DNA of 64,000 nucleotides from Rhyzopertha dominica. Its lineage: Eukaryota; Arthropoda; Insecta; Coleoptera; Bostrichidae. The stretch is taken from assembly GCA_025024175.1 (NCBI GenBank), contig QCXZ01000064.1, positions 25,416,286 through 25,480,285 of the forward strand. The letters are read 5' to 3'. The notes under the pieces were generated by a model. The model was not told where the DNA came from and ran no database searches. It saw only the letters and a program-made list of their open reading frames with translations. Shown here piece by piece: positions 43,275 to 58,806 of this stretch (its first letter is position 1; every line of letters begins with the position of its first letter). A program made the position numbers and the translations under genes.

Positions 43275-46200
43275 CTAAAAATTAAGCGATTAATAGCTAG
43301 TCCCAAGAATAAACCCAAGACCGTACATAGCTCAGAAGCATTTCGGTAGTCTTCCGATTCTCCTTCTTGGAGCACACGAAGAGACTGGAATAAATTCACG
43401 TTTTCTGAAAGAGGTGGTGTGCCATTTGGTGGAGCAGAGGCCGTATCAATTGCACGTTTCTTTCTCACGCCCTTAATGTTTCTCCAGTGGCATGCTTGAC
43501 TCTGGAAAATATAAGTCAATTAGCCTATTTGAGCAAAGTAAAAGAAAATTATATTTTTGTTTGTNGCTGCCAGAACGCCAGNACATATAATTTTCAAAGC
43601 CCTCCAAACTGACAAAATTTCAATGCAAAGATATACTCAACAATTACACTCCATGTTGTCAGATAATATTAATGCATAATTCATTAACCCGTATAATAAT
43701 AACATTGTGTGTCGTCTCCACTCCGAAATAGTGAGATGGAGACTAATGTCGCGTGGTTACCCTGAGTTCTGATATGTTGGTTAACGCTTTCGCGACCAAG
43801 TGATGAACTTTTGTCCTGACTCAGGTCTAAAGGCCGTCGCCGGTTGGAATTGGTTCCTAACGTTTCACTAGCACGAGTGGCAAGCTTCTTCACAGGTCCA
43901 TTCGTCTGCGGTATTGGACGTAGACTGACGAACAACATCGACGAACAACGACCTACCACCTTTCAAGCTTATATTCCGTATGTTGCTAGAGTCACGGACA
44001 GGATTAGCAGAGTTCTGAAGAGGCACGATATCAGAACAATCTCCAGGCCTACGAAAAAGATCCAGCAGACCATCAGGTCAGCTAAGGACAAGAGGGACAC
44101 ACTTTCAGCAACAGGAGTCTACTGCATACCGNGTTCTTGCGGCAAGTCTACATTGCAACTGCCAAGTGATTAATGGGAACGAGACTCAAGGAGCATAAAG
44201 CATACTGCCGGTTAGGACGAAATGAGAGGTCGGTTCTAGTCGAGTACGCATTGAGCAACGGGGACCACAGGAAACACTTTGAGAACTGCAGGTTGCTAGC
44301 ATCAGCCAACGGCTATCACAGCAGACTGAACAGGGAAGCCATCGAGATCCACAAACATTTCAATAGAAAGGAGGAGACCCTCAGGCTCAACCGGATCTGG
44401 AACCCAATTCTTAGGGACGCCTGAGCTGTACCGATCGACAGTCCGATGTCAACCGAAGCGGAACAAGTCGTCCAACACCGGAGATGGAAGGACCTCTGAA
44501 GAAGTATGCCACTCGTGCTAACGAAACGTTAGGAAGCAATTCCAACCAACAACGGCCTTTAGATCCGAATCAGAAGAACAGTTCGTGTTGTGATATGTTA
44601 GAAAAATGTAAATTGTAAGGTGATTGGCTACCAACCCATCGCTATGCAAGGGCCGACCGTAATTATAGCTGAATAGTTGGAAATTCCTTTCCCTAATTAT
44701 AGCGGTGTGATGGTTTACAGTTTCTTAGAAGTAACAAATAGGTTTATGGGAGTACACAGATGCTGCAATAAAAATTTGCATCGAAGGTATGAGGTCCATC
44801 CTGTTAACAAGCAATAACCAACTTTCAATAAGGAATAAAGCATTACTATAAGGTATAATTAACATATATATCATATAGCAGATAAAAGCAGGTAAATAAA
44901 ACTTGTTAGCGCTACGCCGCACAACACTTGCCCCTAAATTCACTGTCACAGCACGCACAATCTGATGAACCTCTATGATGTGCGTACAATGAGCAGTTGC
45001 TCGACCTCCACCTCAGGTGATATAGAAGTACTCCATTTGCTCTAGCGTTGGCACTCGTGAAGATATTCCTTATTCCAGGGCTTCCAGAAGTGCTGCTTCA
45101 GTTTTTGTATTAACTGCCATCTATGAATCCCGTTCTCGGGTAGATGAAGAAGGCTTGGTTCAGGTAGAGCATTCAGGGGCTCTCCAGTGAAGAAACATCT
45201 TGCGGTAAGGGCTACCTCATCGTTCAGATCATTGGAGAGGATTGAATTGAGGATCGCCTCAATTTAACATAAAAGAGTTAGCAATTCTTCATGAGTTAAC
45301 TTGGCATTAAACGCTACTCGCTTCAAATGGCGTTTCATAAACTTTAGAGCAGCCCCCCCCCCCCATAAGCCATCAGTATGGTGCACGAGGTGGGATAAAA
45401 TGCCATTTATACCTTTACCGACTATTGCATATTTAATAGAGCACTCATCCTTAATTATTTGTTGTAGCTTCTGGAGTTCAGCATCAGCTCCGGCAAAGTT
45501 GGTACCGTTGTACATGTCGGACGGTAAGCCTTTTTTATATAAGAATAGGTGAAAAGCGATCATTAAGGCATCACTTTTAAGATCGGTAACAACACAATGC
45601 CGAAAGGGACAAGCAGATGGAATCACTCCGCCCGGCGGCGAATCATCCATAACTAGTTGGAAAGAGCGAGACTTTTGAAGCAGNTNATACACCTCCTTAA
45701 AACATTACGAACAGTGCTGCGGGCATTGAGAGGCCAAATTTAATTTCATATAGACGATAGCGTTACTTAAAGCCCAGAGTGAAAATTATTTTTGGCAATG
45801 AATTCCATGAGCAATTTTTGTGAATGGATGCCTGACAGGTAAAGTCATTGGATATTTATTGGTATAGGGTATATTAGCATTGTCAAGCGGACCACCGACC
45901 CGTAGAATGTCGTTAACAGTTTCAATGAAGGGATTCAGGTCTCGAAGCTTACTACGAGCACCAGGATTCCCATTCTGTGATATTTGTCCAATCTTTGCAG
46001 AGAATTTGGAGCACAGAAAAAAGTTTTAGTTCAGCTCGCTTTAATTCCTCAGCAACTAAAGAATGAACTTTCCTTTGAGCCCTATTTCTAGCATTATGGG
46101 CGAAACAAAGACACTATGCAACAACTCGATAAAGCTTTCGGAGGCAAGAATATTTGTTGCAGATTTCCATGTTGCATTGGATAGCCATGAGATGTACTTC

Positions 46201-49200
46201 GGGAACCTTTGATTAAGGTCGATTCAAAAATTTCAGTGGTTGGGATATATTCGACTTCTGACAACCACGAAGGGCCGTTCCACCATAAAGAGGACTATTT
46301 CAGCTGATCGGGTTTGCATCCGCGGGAAATAATGTCAGCAGGATTTTAATTGTTTTAATTGACGTGAGATGATGGATTTCTCCAACACGATTGGCGATAA
46401 AAATTCTCCACTGTTTTGAAGAACGATGTATCCAAGCCAGCACAATCGTATATGTTTTTGAATTGGAGGCCGTTTTTTTCGACAGAATTAGAGCGGCACA
46501 AAGTTTCAGTGGAAGTAGACTTATGGACTTTAGAGGAGCTACCCTGGATATCATACAAAGTAACAGTGTTGAAGTTTCCCGTCAGCTGAAATGGACCTAA
46601 CGTAAAGGCAGGCTCCATACGCAGATTCACCAGCATCAGCGAAGCCGTGAAGTTCTTATAACAGTTCAGAGTCCTTTAGTACATAAAGAGGCAAGGAAAC
46701 GCGGTATTGCGTAATTCATTCAGAAGCGATGTAGACTCTGTGTGAATGTCTTGAGGGACGGACTGGTCCTAATTGAGCTTTAGTTGCCACAACTTCCGTA
46801 GCAGCTTAATAATAACTACAATTGACCCAAGCAACCCAAGTGAATCATATAATTACGAGATTTGATAAAAGATGGTTCGCTTGGAAACTTTTCGACTATG
46901 CTAGAGCCTAACACGGTATTGAATAGAGTCAAGCTTAGGATCCCATTGAAGCCCCAACGTTTTTAATTGGTCAGTTTCATCTCAGGTTTGTACAGCTGCC
47001 CCCTCGGTATTTAAGTTAGCAATCTGATCAAGGACAAAATTGTGGTTCAAAGTCTACTTTCGGAGTTGCATGCCAGCTCTAGCTAACAAAGCTGTAAGGT
47101 TGGCGTGAGGTTTAATGGCATCTTCAGAACAGATTATTTCTTTAATTCTTCCTGAGGGTTATTTATACAGAATATTTTTATCAGAAAGCGATACATTTTA
47201 TCAATATCTGCAAAGAGCACAATTTTGTAGGTTCCAAAACCAATAAGGGTAGAAAATAAAGTCATCCTGTTTTGTTGGTGCAACTCCCAAACAATTATTG
47301 AGCAAATACTCGCTGGGAGTTTTAGAAAAAGCATAGAAAACAACCCTAAGTTTTGTAGTTAAGCTTGTTTCTTTGACTACATCATGATGATTAAGAAATA
47401 CCCGTCATTTGTGCATTTACTTGATGATAGCCTGAGGTGGCCCAATTCGATGTAGTCATCCATAAGATTGAAGTATTGTATTTTGAGAAGTTCCTCTTCG
47501 AGTGAGAAAAATCTACGAAGAGCCTGCTGTCGAGATGAGCCTGATTAAGAAGAACTTTCCGAGGTAAAGAAATGCAAAATCTACCGTTATCTAACCTCTT
47601 TGTGGTTGCCGAGAAATGCTCTTTGCATATTTATTCGTTAAGTGTAAGAGATATTTTAGGAGAACCAGCATACTCTAGTTCCCAACACTTTCGTAAGGTG
47701 TTAATTAGATCTGTAGAAGCATTTGAAGACAAAATATGATTACAGGATTTGTTTGATTTCTGATCTGTGACGGCCGGAAGCATCCCAACCAAAGAGAGTT
47801 TTTTGGAAGAGCAATTTTCCAGTAACGACTTTTCCGATGCATAATATGTTGTAGAATAGTTCAGCACCTATCAGCATCTCGATATTCAAAGCAACGTGGA
47901 AGGGACGGATCCGCTAGAGGCAAGTTCTTGGGAATAACTAAACTTTCCAGCGGCATATCTAATGCCAACAATTTTGGGTAGTAACAAAAACATGATCTAA
48001 GTTTCGTACTCAGGAGTACAGTATCCCACCTTTGCAGTAATGAAATGCTGTTTAGAAGTAATAGTTTGACCAACGCCTGTAATGGGCATGCTAATATCGA
48101 ATTGGGGTAGTTTCAGCTGTCTTGCAAATGCAGTGGTAAAAAAATTAACCTGGGAGCCTGTGTTTAGAAGAGCTCTAGTACGTAGATATTTGCCATTTGC
48201 GTCACGAACCTTTACTTCACATGTAGACAGCAGTACTTGACGTGTCCTGGTTGTAAACAATGTGTGGAAACTGGCAACGCTGGAGTTTTATGGGTGCCGT
48301 TTATTTTGAAGTAGATGGTTTATTTTCGAAATGGAGTAAGGTGTAATGCATCTGTGAGCATTTGAGGCAACCTATAGAGACAGGCATAACTTAACGCTAT
48401 GCTCTGGACGCAAGCAATTGGTACACAGATTTTTTGAATTTGCTTCATTAAGAAGGGGCTGTAAGGACAGCTTTTTAAATACTGAAAAGTTGGTTATTAG
48501 ATGACCCTTACTACAATAATCACACTTCTACTGTTTACGTGGAGATGTCAGATGAACCGTTTGTTTAGAAACAGGTTTTGCAACCTTATCGGTCTTTTCT
48601 AATTTGTCAGTTGAAAGTGACTCCATTTCCAGTACGTTACATTTGTTGGTAAGAAAGGTTTCGGCAAAGCTTATGTGCAAGAAAAGAAACGATATATTGA
48701 ACAACAACAACACTAATACAAAAAAAAGTAGGTAGCTGAGCAATGCTCGCGGTAGATGTAAAAGACAAGACCATGGGCGTACCGAAAGGAGGGGGGGGCA
48801 AGGGGGGCAACTGCCCCCCCCTGGACCTGGGTTGCCGACTTTGGGCCCTTCCAATTTCCTGGTTTATTATGTGTGTATACCTAAAGATTCTAAAGATTGT
48901 ATTATTTACAAAATTGTAAATTCAGTAAAATTTTTCATTTTCATCCAGAACTCATATTTGACCCTTGCAAATGATGTTCTCTAATAAGTCGTTGTCAAAT
49001 GGTTTCCAAGCCTAATCGATGCCATGTGCGTTTTGAAGCTGTAACTGCAACATTCTTGTTGTTACGAATCGTTGTCTTGGGGCGGATATAGCTTTAAAAC
49101 TATCTTGGTCAGGATGAGTCCTAACACGATTTCTGCTTAGTTCAGCTCTTCTACCTTTTTCTATAAAGATTGTTCAACTAACTACTGTTATATGGAATCA

Positions 49201-52200
49201 CATCAGAATATGTCATATATTCAGTGATAACTCTAACTTTTGTACCAAATTTCAAAATTCACATTACATTTTAACAATTAATACAAAAAAAACTAAAAAT
49301 TCATCCGAACTCACGTTTATGAAAGTCAATTTATTTAATATAAGTTTTAAGAATCCAGTAAAAGCATTATCAGCACGACGTAAAACCCAGTGTATTGTTA
49401 AAAATGTAATTAAATATATTTCAGTTTATTTAAATCAAGCTTAATTTGGTTAAAATATTAAGTAGTCGGTTAATTTTTGAGAGCAATGCACTGGCGATCT
49501 AAGAAGGTTGGCTTGACGCTTCATGCTGAGGTATTTGTCATTCTGAGTTTTAATAATGTTAGTTATTCATCGAGTCTCTTTCCCTAGGGAGTAAATATTA
49601 CTACAATTGTATCTTTAGCACCTATACATATGAACTCCTAGCTTAAATTTCTTAAGCTTCTAGTGTGAGAAGTTGAAACTGTACTAAAGCGTATCGGATA
49701 ATGCATTAGTGTTAATTCTGAATCAGAAATCGTGCTCCTATTAGTAGAACTTTTAAGGTGAAATTTATGTTCCGTTGGTACTTCGTATGACATCATTATA
49801 CATTATGTGGATCATGGATCTTCTTCCAAATAAAATATATCAACTCATCTTTTGTTAAACGCGGGAGCGATACAACTGAATGCGCCTCACCTGAGTTCAT
49901 CAGTAACTGAATTAGTAATAAAGGGTATTTGTATGATCAGTGTACATAGAAAACATATAAATAATTTTGGTCTTCATTTCACGGAAGATGTTCTAAGTCA
50001 CCTTGCAGAAAATTCACGAAGATTATTCATGGAATAAATACTTCATTAATTACTTAGGTACCTATATCTTATAAACGTTTATTATTTCTATTTATGTTGA
50101 ATTATACTCTGCAGGACGTTCTTGCTTTGCCCTCCTCTAGACCAAAAGCTGGGTACACCCATGGACAAGACTGTAGTTACATTGCTGTAACAAGACTCCT
50201 ACAAGACTGTTGTGTTCCAGGTATGTCAGAAAAACGTAAATTGGTAAATACAAAGTGACTGGCTAACCCCACCGCTATGCAAAGGGCCGACAGTAATTAT
50301 GGCCGAATAGTTGGAAATTAGAAGTAGCAAATGGGTTTACACAGATGCTGCAATAAAAATTTGCATTGAAGGTATTCGGTGATCCTGTTATAACAAGCAA
50401 TAACTGATAATAATGTAAAAGAATTTGGGTTTGGGACCGAACAACTTACATTACATAGTTTTTTTTTAATGATTTTACGGAATGATTGGTTTTTATCTTC
50501 CACAAAAGAATTCGATATTGGTAAATTGGTATAAATTGACTTGGTCCAAAATTTTATTACCATTTTACAAAGAATTCAGTCGTGCAGAATTTGGTAATAT
50601 TTTACTATTATTAGTACAAGCAGCCTGCGAAATTAGACAATCATGTGGGAGCTTTATTAAACCAAAGTATTATAGATGGCAGGCATCCTTTGGAAATACG
50701 TGGTTAAAATTATTTAGTAGCGATGAATGGTATGTAGTGAGAACTTTCACTCTCTTTTAGATGACTATCTTGACTCTAATCAGCAACAATTTAATCCATA
50801 ACAGAATTGAAAAAAATTTGCAGGAGAATTGTGTAGTAAAGAAGGTTTATGTGTTGACCATCTTTCGAGAACAATTTCAAAAATAGAATAATAGAATGTA
50901 AAATAAAATGTATTCTAAAGCAGTTTTTGATTATGGACTGTTATAAATCTTTATATAATCTTCATGGCAATATTGAACAGTCACCTGGGGATGTAGCACT
51001 CTTAACAGTAGATTACCATTCACTCTGTGAACGAACCTCTAAACCATGCATTCAGTTGGCAAAAGAACATGAGATAAAGCTTTTCTGTTGACTTCAACAT
51101 ACAACATATTATCTCAAACTGAAGGTTCTTTTATTAAATCCTTGAAGGGAGAATATTATGATGGTGTATATTGTATATTGGGAAGTTATTAGGCATGGCT
51201 TAGGAAAAATTCACAACTGTCAGAAATACGTTATCATTCCGTGTGATCCAAGTGCTCCCCGTCAAATAAGTGGCGTTCTCTGTGTAGAAAAATGTAGCTA
51301 ACGACAACGAAAAAATAGCAAGGTAAACATAGTTATTAATTGCTTCTTTATCAGCTCCGGAGGTGTCGTGGTTATAAATAGCCCCGATTAAAAAGCAGAT
51401 AATGTTAGAGAATCGAAATGAACGCGTGTTTTACGGTGAAGATTTTCAAAGAATACACAAAAGAGAATATTGGATCTAATGTAAAGACTGGCCATATGAC
51501 GTGAGTACGAGTTAAGAAAACATTTGTCAAGCTTGTTGAATCACCACTCTTGAAGGTCCGTCTGCCCTACCCATAGTGGTCAAACCCTCTTTCACTAAGG
51601 ATGATAGTTGGACCACTGCAATAATCGTGTTGTATTGCATATGTTTATTTTGAATATTTCGTAGATATGTTTATCTTTATTTTAAATTGTTCCATAAAAA
51701 TGTATATTAGGTTTTTAAAAAGGTGTTTCAAATCTACCCCCTCTACACCCGTANGCTGCCATTTCTCATCTATATACTTACTGGACACCGACCATGACAC
51801 ATTCTGACATCGCACTCTATGTATAAAGCAGGGGACCCAGTAAATCGAAACGTTTTCATATAGGCAAAGACTTGAGTTTCAAAGACACCAGTTTCTGACC
51901 AGGAGCCTCTAAATCTGGATATGAGCTTATCATCCACGGGGCAACTGAAACAATCATCATGAAAAGCTGTAGTAACACCACTACAGAGCAAAAAATCTGA
52001 ATGTAGGTCTAATTATAAAATATTGCTTAATTCCACCACCATTTCTTATTTGCAGGAATAAAACAATGTTACCCATATTCATCGATTAGCTGTATTTTCT
52101 TCGTTGCTCCATTATGTGCATAGCAGTCGTTGACAACAATATCGAAACCGTCTAAAATCAAATCACTTATATAATTATCTCTAATACAACAAGAGAGATT

Positions 52201-55200
52201 ATTTTGTTACCGTATTTGCTTCTCATGTATATTATTAAAGTTAGTGGATCTCCAACACGCACTGGGCCTGTCACCCTATTTCCACTGGTACCATAACCGT
52301 AACGAATTTCCATATAACATTCGGGTGGTGTTAGAGTAAAAACTACTGGATTCCCAGTTGCTACTCTGAAAGTGCATTCGTTTGGTTTAGCTATGCAAGT
52401 ACGTAAATACATTGATCTGGTCTATACTTACTCTACATCAAGAAATGGAAAAGTTACTGTTTTCCAAAAGTCGTAACCATATTCGCAGGTAACCTTGAAG
52501 TGTTCGTCATACTCTTCTTCTATTAAAGGGTTATACTGGACAGTTACTGTGTTCCACATGAAGTTCTTCTGCAATATAAATAGCAAGAAGCATATTACCT
52601 CAACAAGCAATTTTAGATGTAGTCTTAAGCATTACAGAACTTATAGATATATTGTAAGGTAATGGAATACAGCAGATACACAATATACATGTGTATAACA
52701 ATAATAATAAATAATATTTAAAGTATACTGAGTGTTGTGAATTTATCTTCGGACAAGTCGGTCTTTATTTTTCTGGTACTCATTTTGACACATAAATGAA
52801 ATATATTTCGTTAATAACATTCTTAGAAGACGTCATCGATGATTTTTGTCGAATAAAAGCCATACTTTTTTCTTGCAAAATCTTATATTTTAAGTTATTC
52901 TAATCACGATTATATAAATTGAATAGTTTAATTGGTTGGCTTTTGTTTCCAATCTTGGATGAAATTTTAATGTCGAATTTTAAAGAAAATCTCCGAACGG
53001 CGAAAAACGAAATTATGATGAATGTATTATTCTGAACCACATATATTGATGATTTGGACAGAAACTAATAGACGTCTGATATATACTTCAAATTCTTAAA
53101 TGCATCAAACAAAGAAATCCAGTTTACACAAGAAAAACAAATAGATGGTTCACATAATTTCCTGGCCTTACAATAAATAAACAATAAACCATAAAATCGA
53201 CTTATATAATTTATAGAAAACCAACAGCCAGATGTAATAATCCCATCATGCTCAAATCAAATATTACAAAAGACTATTAAAAATAGGTTTAAAGAACACA
53301 CGTTGCAAGTATAAATTTAAATAAACAAATAAAAACGGTAAGTCTTTACAACAGTATGTTGGAAACAAATTGACTGCTTGAATGTTTTGTTTTACGAGTT
53401 CTATCAAATAACAAATGTTACATATAGTTTAGCTACTTTTTATTTTACTATTTTACCACGAGTATATTTAAGCTTGTGTCAATGGACATCAATTAACAGA
53501 AACTCAAATAATTAAATGAACAAATTTTGAAAAGTAGGTGGAATACACCTGGGGATTGTAATATGTATAAGGGTCGTCGTATCTACTACTAAATTTACAA
53601 ATTAGCAAACGTTGCTTGTCCTATCCTAAAATGCAGCTTAGTAAGCTTTTTATTATTATCTACACTAATGAGAAATAGGGCAGATTAGTAATTGAATTTC
53701 CGATAATTAGTGGGAAGGATCAAAATTAGTGTAATCGGTGGGGATTTGCCTAAATGCTCAGAAAAAATAAAAGTTCTTAGCAACTGGTCATGCTCCAGAC
53801 GCGTCTAAAGTTGGAAAAAAGTGCGATTCTCCAAAACCGCCAAAACACACTTTAAGGTGTGAAATGCAAATAGTTTGTTTATTTAAAGTAAAACTGATTA
53901 TTCCAAAAATATTCCTAATAATGAAAAAGACTTGAGGGAGATGTTTTTCATTGAAAAGTGATTTAGCTCATTATTCTAAGTTATTGTAACAAACTCATTT
54001 ATTCATCATTTCAAAATTTCAATAAAAATTCTTTGCACTGTAACGTTTAAACTATGAATCCGATTCGAATAAAGCTAATACATTTCTTATGATTGTTCAT
54101 AAGGTTGCAAGAAGTCATTATATCACCTCTTGTTATACAAAGCTTTTGTTTTTATGCCTAAACTTTAAGATTTAGTGTTAAATTGAGAGAGATCAAAAAT
54201 AAAGATAAAAGCTAAAAGCACATTTTAGTTTTATTTCAGTTGTATTAAAGAATTACAGCTCATTGAGTTACAAAATGAAACATTTAAAAAATGAATTTGT
54301 AACAAAATAAAAAATAATGAGGACATTTTATCCTATTAAAAATATTTTTGTTTTAAAAATTTTTGCAATTTTTTTTATTTTATGTTAAATAAATAAATTT
54401 GCATTTTACATCAATTAAAAGTGGGCTTTGACCTTTTTTGAGAATCGCAGTTTTCCAATACAAACTTTGGGCGCGTATGAAGAATGAACAGCAAATGGAA
54501 AAATGCCGCTAATGACTAGATAACTTTATGGCCTATATTTTAGCCCTCTGTATTTTTCTCACTCAGTATATAGCTGTTTCCTCAGCATTCAGATAATTTT
54601 GCACCAATTTGACTAGTTTTCATCTTTTTACTAATTACTTTAATTGCAATCTCATAAAATTTTACTTGACTGGATTACTACTTACAAATGTAATTATACA
54701 TCTTTGATCGGCCTGTATCACTGCTTCTACCTGGGCAACGGACAGGAGAGATAAAATGCCACATTATCATATTATATCATATTATGAAATTGTAATTGTA
54801 AGTACCACATTCCAGAAAAATGTAATTACAACAATTTTTGTTCGTAGCTACTTCGTTTTGTCGAATGAACTTGAAAATTTGATGATGCTAGCATTAGCGA
54901 AAAAACTGTATTGCCAAAGCAGAATCTTATAAAAAGTCTATAACTGACTTCCTCCGAGAGGAAAATTGCATTTGTTACGTTTAGACAATATCTGTATCAT
55001 AAGGAGATACAACTCGAGATATCGAGTTTTAAATTCTCCGGTTGGAGGTTCTAAACAAACACAAAATAAACCCTACTTGCAAGAAAAAAAAACAACACTA
55101 TAATAACTATTATCTTCAATGCTTTGATTATAATGTTAATTCTCGTGGTGTGAAAATACTCGTGAAACAGATACTAGGCAGATACGAATCAGAATACAAA

Positions 55201-58200
55201 AGAACTGTTAATCTGAAGCTATCAAAACAAAAAAAATAACAATTGTTAGGTAATTCTTTGATGATGTTACTATTTGAAAGTATGCGGGATAAGCAAACTA
55301 TTAATAAGTATGTTTCTCAGCTTTAAAACATTTACCAATTTCCACAACACAAGCAAACTAACGATCTGATAAGAGGTAAGTACACTTAGAAAAGAAATTA
55401 AAAAAAAGGTTCGCCCGAGCAGGGACTTGAACCCTGGACCCTTGGATTAAAAGTCCAATGCTCTACCGACTGAGCTACCCGGGCAGTTGTGAAATTAGTT
55501 CCAAGTACTGCTATACTACGTACCGTCGGCGTCTTCCTGTTATCTTCATTGTGAGTATTTTTTCCCAATGTTCCACATCGATTTAGTTGTATATAAAATT
55601 CATAATAGTCACGTCCCGTTCCATTAATGTACATGCAGTCCGGATCGTAAGCATAACCTGTTAAAAAAATTACAATTACAAACGGTATAACACTTTAAAC
55701 TGACTATGCAAGAGTAACGCAAACATTTTTTGAACGCTATAAAACATTAAGAGGCGCTTGTTACACGGTGTGTGACAGGGAAATCGCTTTGCGAAATTAG
55801 AACTGAGACAGTTGTGAACTGTTATATTCTTGCACCAGTGTGATTTAAATAAATAAGAGACGGCTACAATCCCTTAAATTTTTTAGTGGGTACTAGGTAG
55901 ATATATTAGCCGCATAATACATGAAAATATAGATACCTACTATTTAGGACACACATCTACCTACAAAAAAGTGTGTTTTTGTTTAAGCACTTTCCTTTGT
56001 AATTTCTGATGTTCAATAATAAGCAATTTTTTATTTATTTATAACTGAGTTTTTCTAGGATTAGGTACTAGGAATTTAACTTACCTACTAACATAAGGTA
56101 GGAAGTTTTTAGAATATATAGATACATGGGAACCTATGCTTTTAGTGTATTAGGCCTTGCAACCTTTTTAGTTAGAATGTAAAGGTGTGTGAAACAATAC
56201 GTGGTATTTTAACTATAAAGTTGGTGGTACACAAAATTGTAAGTACAAATATGCAACCAATTAATTCAAGACAATGGCTATACCTAATTCGCGTGAAAAT
56301 GCTTTTCCTAGTGTTGTTATATTTATGTGCCATGGTTTGATGCCGCTGCAGAGGAAAATATCCAGGGGCCTAAGCATAAGTAACTAGGAAAAAATATGAG
56401 GTGTACAACTTTCACCCTAAATGCCGGGATATCTTTCTCTAGGGCAACGTTATTATTTAAGCAGAACTTGGAAACGAAGTCGATTTCAAAGCAAATGTTC
56501 GACCTATTATTAAAAAATATATATTCGATGCAATCATGATTTTATTCAATATAGGCGACCGTTTGAATTTAAGACTCTACAAAATAAACAAATTCAATAG
56601 ATTTTGTATGTATATAGTTTTCGTTTAGCATCTACACGATGACTTACACCAAACACAGGTACTTATTTGATATAAGTATTATAATATTTGTACCAAATTA
56701 ATGCAGGAAACGTACAATATCTATTTAAGGATTTACAATTTTTGAAATTTTGACTTGTCACTGAAACCAAAATTGTATTTTTCTAACTGTATTGAAGAAA
56801 ACTATTTATAGCCGATCGCAGGGTTGCCTGCATTTAGGCGGTCGAGAAATCAAGAAATCACTGGCGAATCCATAACAGGGGTAATAAACAGTCCGCGCCC
56901 CCTAAAAGTTAGATATTTTCATTCGCAAAATTTTCTGAAATAAATCGTGACACGTGACAGTCCTAGGATTTTATTAGCAAACTGGCTTTTGAGTATGAAC
57001 AGCGATAAAACATGTTGTTTTGAATTTTTCATTAGGCTGACGAACATTATACGACACCTAAAAGGTAAAAATAAATTAAAATGTTAAAATTCGNTTCCCA
57101 TAGATATAGGTGATCGAACTTCTGCTTTCCCATGTGTTAAATTTAATAAAAGGTCAAATAAAAGTGAAATGAGTTATATCGTTTCTAATTATCAATGAAA
57201 CTGTTATTTAGGGGAGTTATACAATATTAATTGCCTCTAACATATAAAACATGCTAATATTTCCATATATTCACTCTGCACTAGAAGATAATAATTATTA
57301 TTAACCTTATGTTCTGGTATATAGACACCTTTTTTAAATAGTCCGGGACTTTGCCACGAAAAAATTCTTGAACAGCCGACGTAAAATTGTAGTTGCTCTC
57401 TACACTCCTGGAACACTTTTTGCTAACTTCAGAAATACGCAAATGAAACTCACTAGGTGATAAATCGGGTGAATACGCTGGATGTATCATTAGTTCGAAA
57501 TCGGCATTGTGAATTGCGTTCAAGTAACAAGGCATCTTTGGTGTGTTTTCAAATTTTTCTAACGCATCTTTACTACTTGATACAAGGAAGCATCCTCTCC
57601 ACTACACTAACAACAATATCTGCATATATGTTTTGTTTTTTCTTTCTTTTTTGTCAGACCTTACATTTGCATGCAACAGCTTGAAACTAATATTTTTCTT
57701 TTATTCTACATCTATTAAACTTATAAAGCTGCAAAAACAATTTTTGATAATGAAGGGACAATACATTTTGTACATACCTCGTATTCATGCTCAAGATAAT
57801 ATAATTTTTTACCCTGTAACATGCTTTTTCTGTAACACCCTGTACATATTAAATTAACAATGATTAAGCAATAGAACTTGTTTACAATTTACCATTTGTA
57901 TATCCTTCTTTGGTTCCGTAAGGTAAATTACAAAAAAATACAATTATGCGTAAACAACTAATTTAAGTATACAACTAAAGAATCAGTTTCCTAAAAAGTG
58001 TAAAACTACAATACTGTTTTTCAAAATTTTATATGTTGTGGGACATTAACTAAAATTAAGATAATATTTTCTCCGACAAAGATTACAGGTGTAATCGAAA
58101 TGTCAGACTAATAACTTTTTGTCAGTGTTTTCAATAGGCAGCGATCTTTCCGAGAAAATATTATCTTATATTGTGAACGCTGAAAGCATTCACCCTCATT

Positions 58201-58750
58201 TAATAGAGTTGTTAGGGATTTAGTAAATGTAAGAGCAAATGACCTCAACGCCATCTACTGCTATATTCGGTAATCATTTTAAATTAGTCCAAGCAAGAAC
58301 AAAACTAGTCCTACGATACGAACTGGTTACTCAGAACAGATATCTTTATTGTTATGGATTTGTTTATTTTTGTAAACATATTATCTAGCAATTGTATGCA
58401 ATAATTCCTTGAGTTTAATGATCCGTTAGTTGCTAATCGTCATCTTCAGGCAGTTCTTTAGAAGATACCTTGCGACCGAATACGTAAACCTTACTACGAT
58501 GAAAGCGACGCTTCTTAAACAAACTTTAACGAGTATAACCCCATGTACTCAATCAATAAAAAGTTAGTAAGTTTTTGTACAATTCATACAATGTTTACTC
58601 ACCGGCAGAATAAACTAGTCCTGTAAAGCTTCCATTGAAACCGACTCTGATCTTCATATAATCATCTTGGCATTCAGCTTCGATATCTGTAATAAAATAT
58701 ACATTATGGGCGACATATTGGATCAATTATAGCTTATTAGTAGTAATGCA

Positions 58751-58806
<56 letters not shown>

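Larger units (their letters stand above)
44586..50405 (-). mobile_element. BEL/Pao LTR retrotransposon relic in the ZP intron
   Basis: Direct repeats of about 200-245 bp flank it (LTRs). Between them on the reverse strand are Cys-rich gag knuckle remnants (CDYCSKGHLI, LCTNCLRPEHS near 48350-48530), an aspartic protease, spacer and reverse transcriptase pieces, RNase H, integrase and then the 3' LTR. Many stops and shifts. A hAT-like element is inserted in its 5' leader. It is in the same orientation as the ZP gene. Confidence 0.75.

Noticed and set aside
55398..55634. C-terminal part of the 78-codon frame beyond the exon C splice donor
   Set aside because: It is intron and tRNA sequence read as protein; only the 5' part is exon C of the ZP gene.
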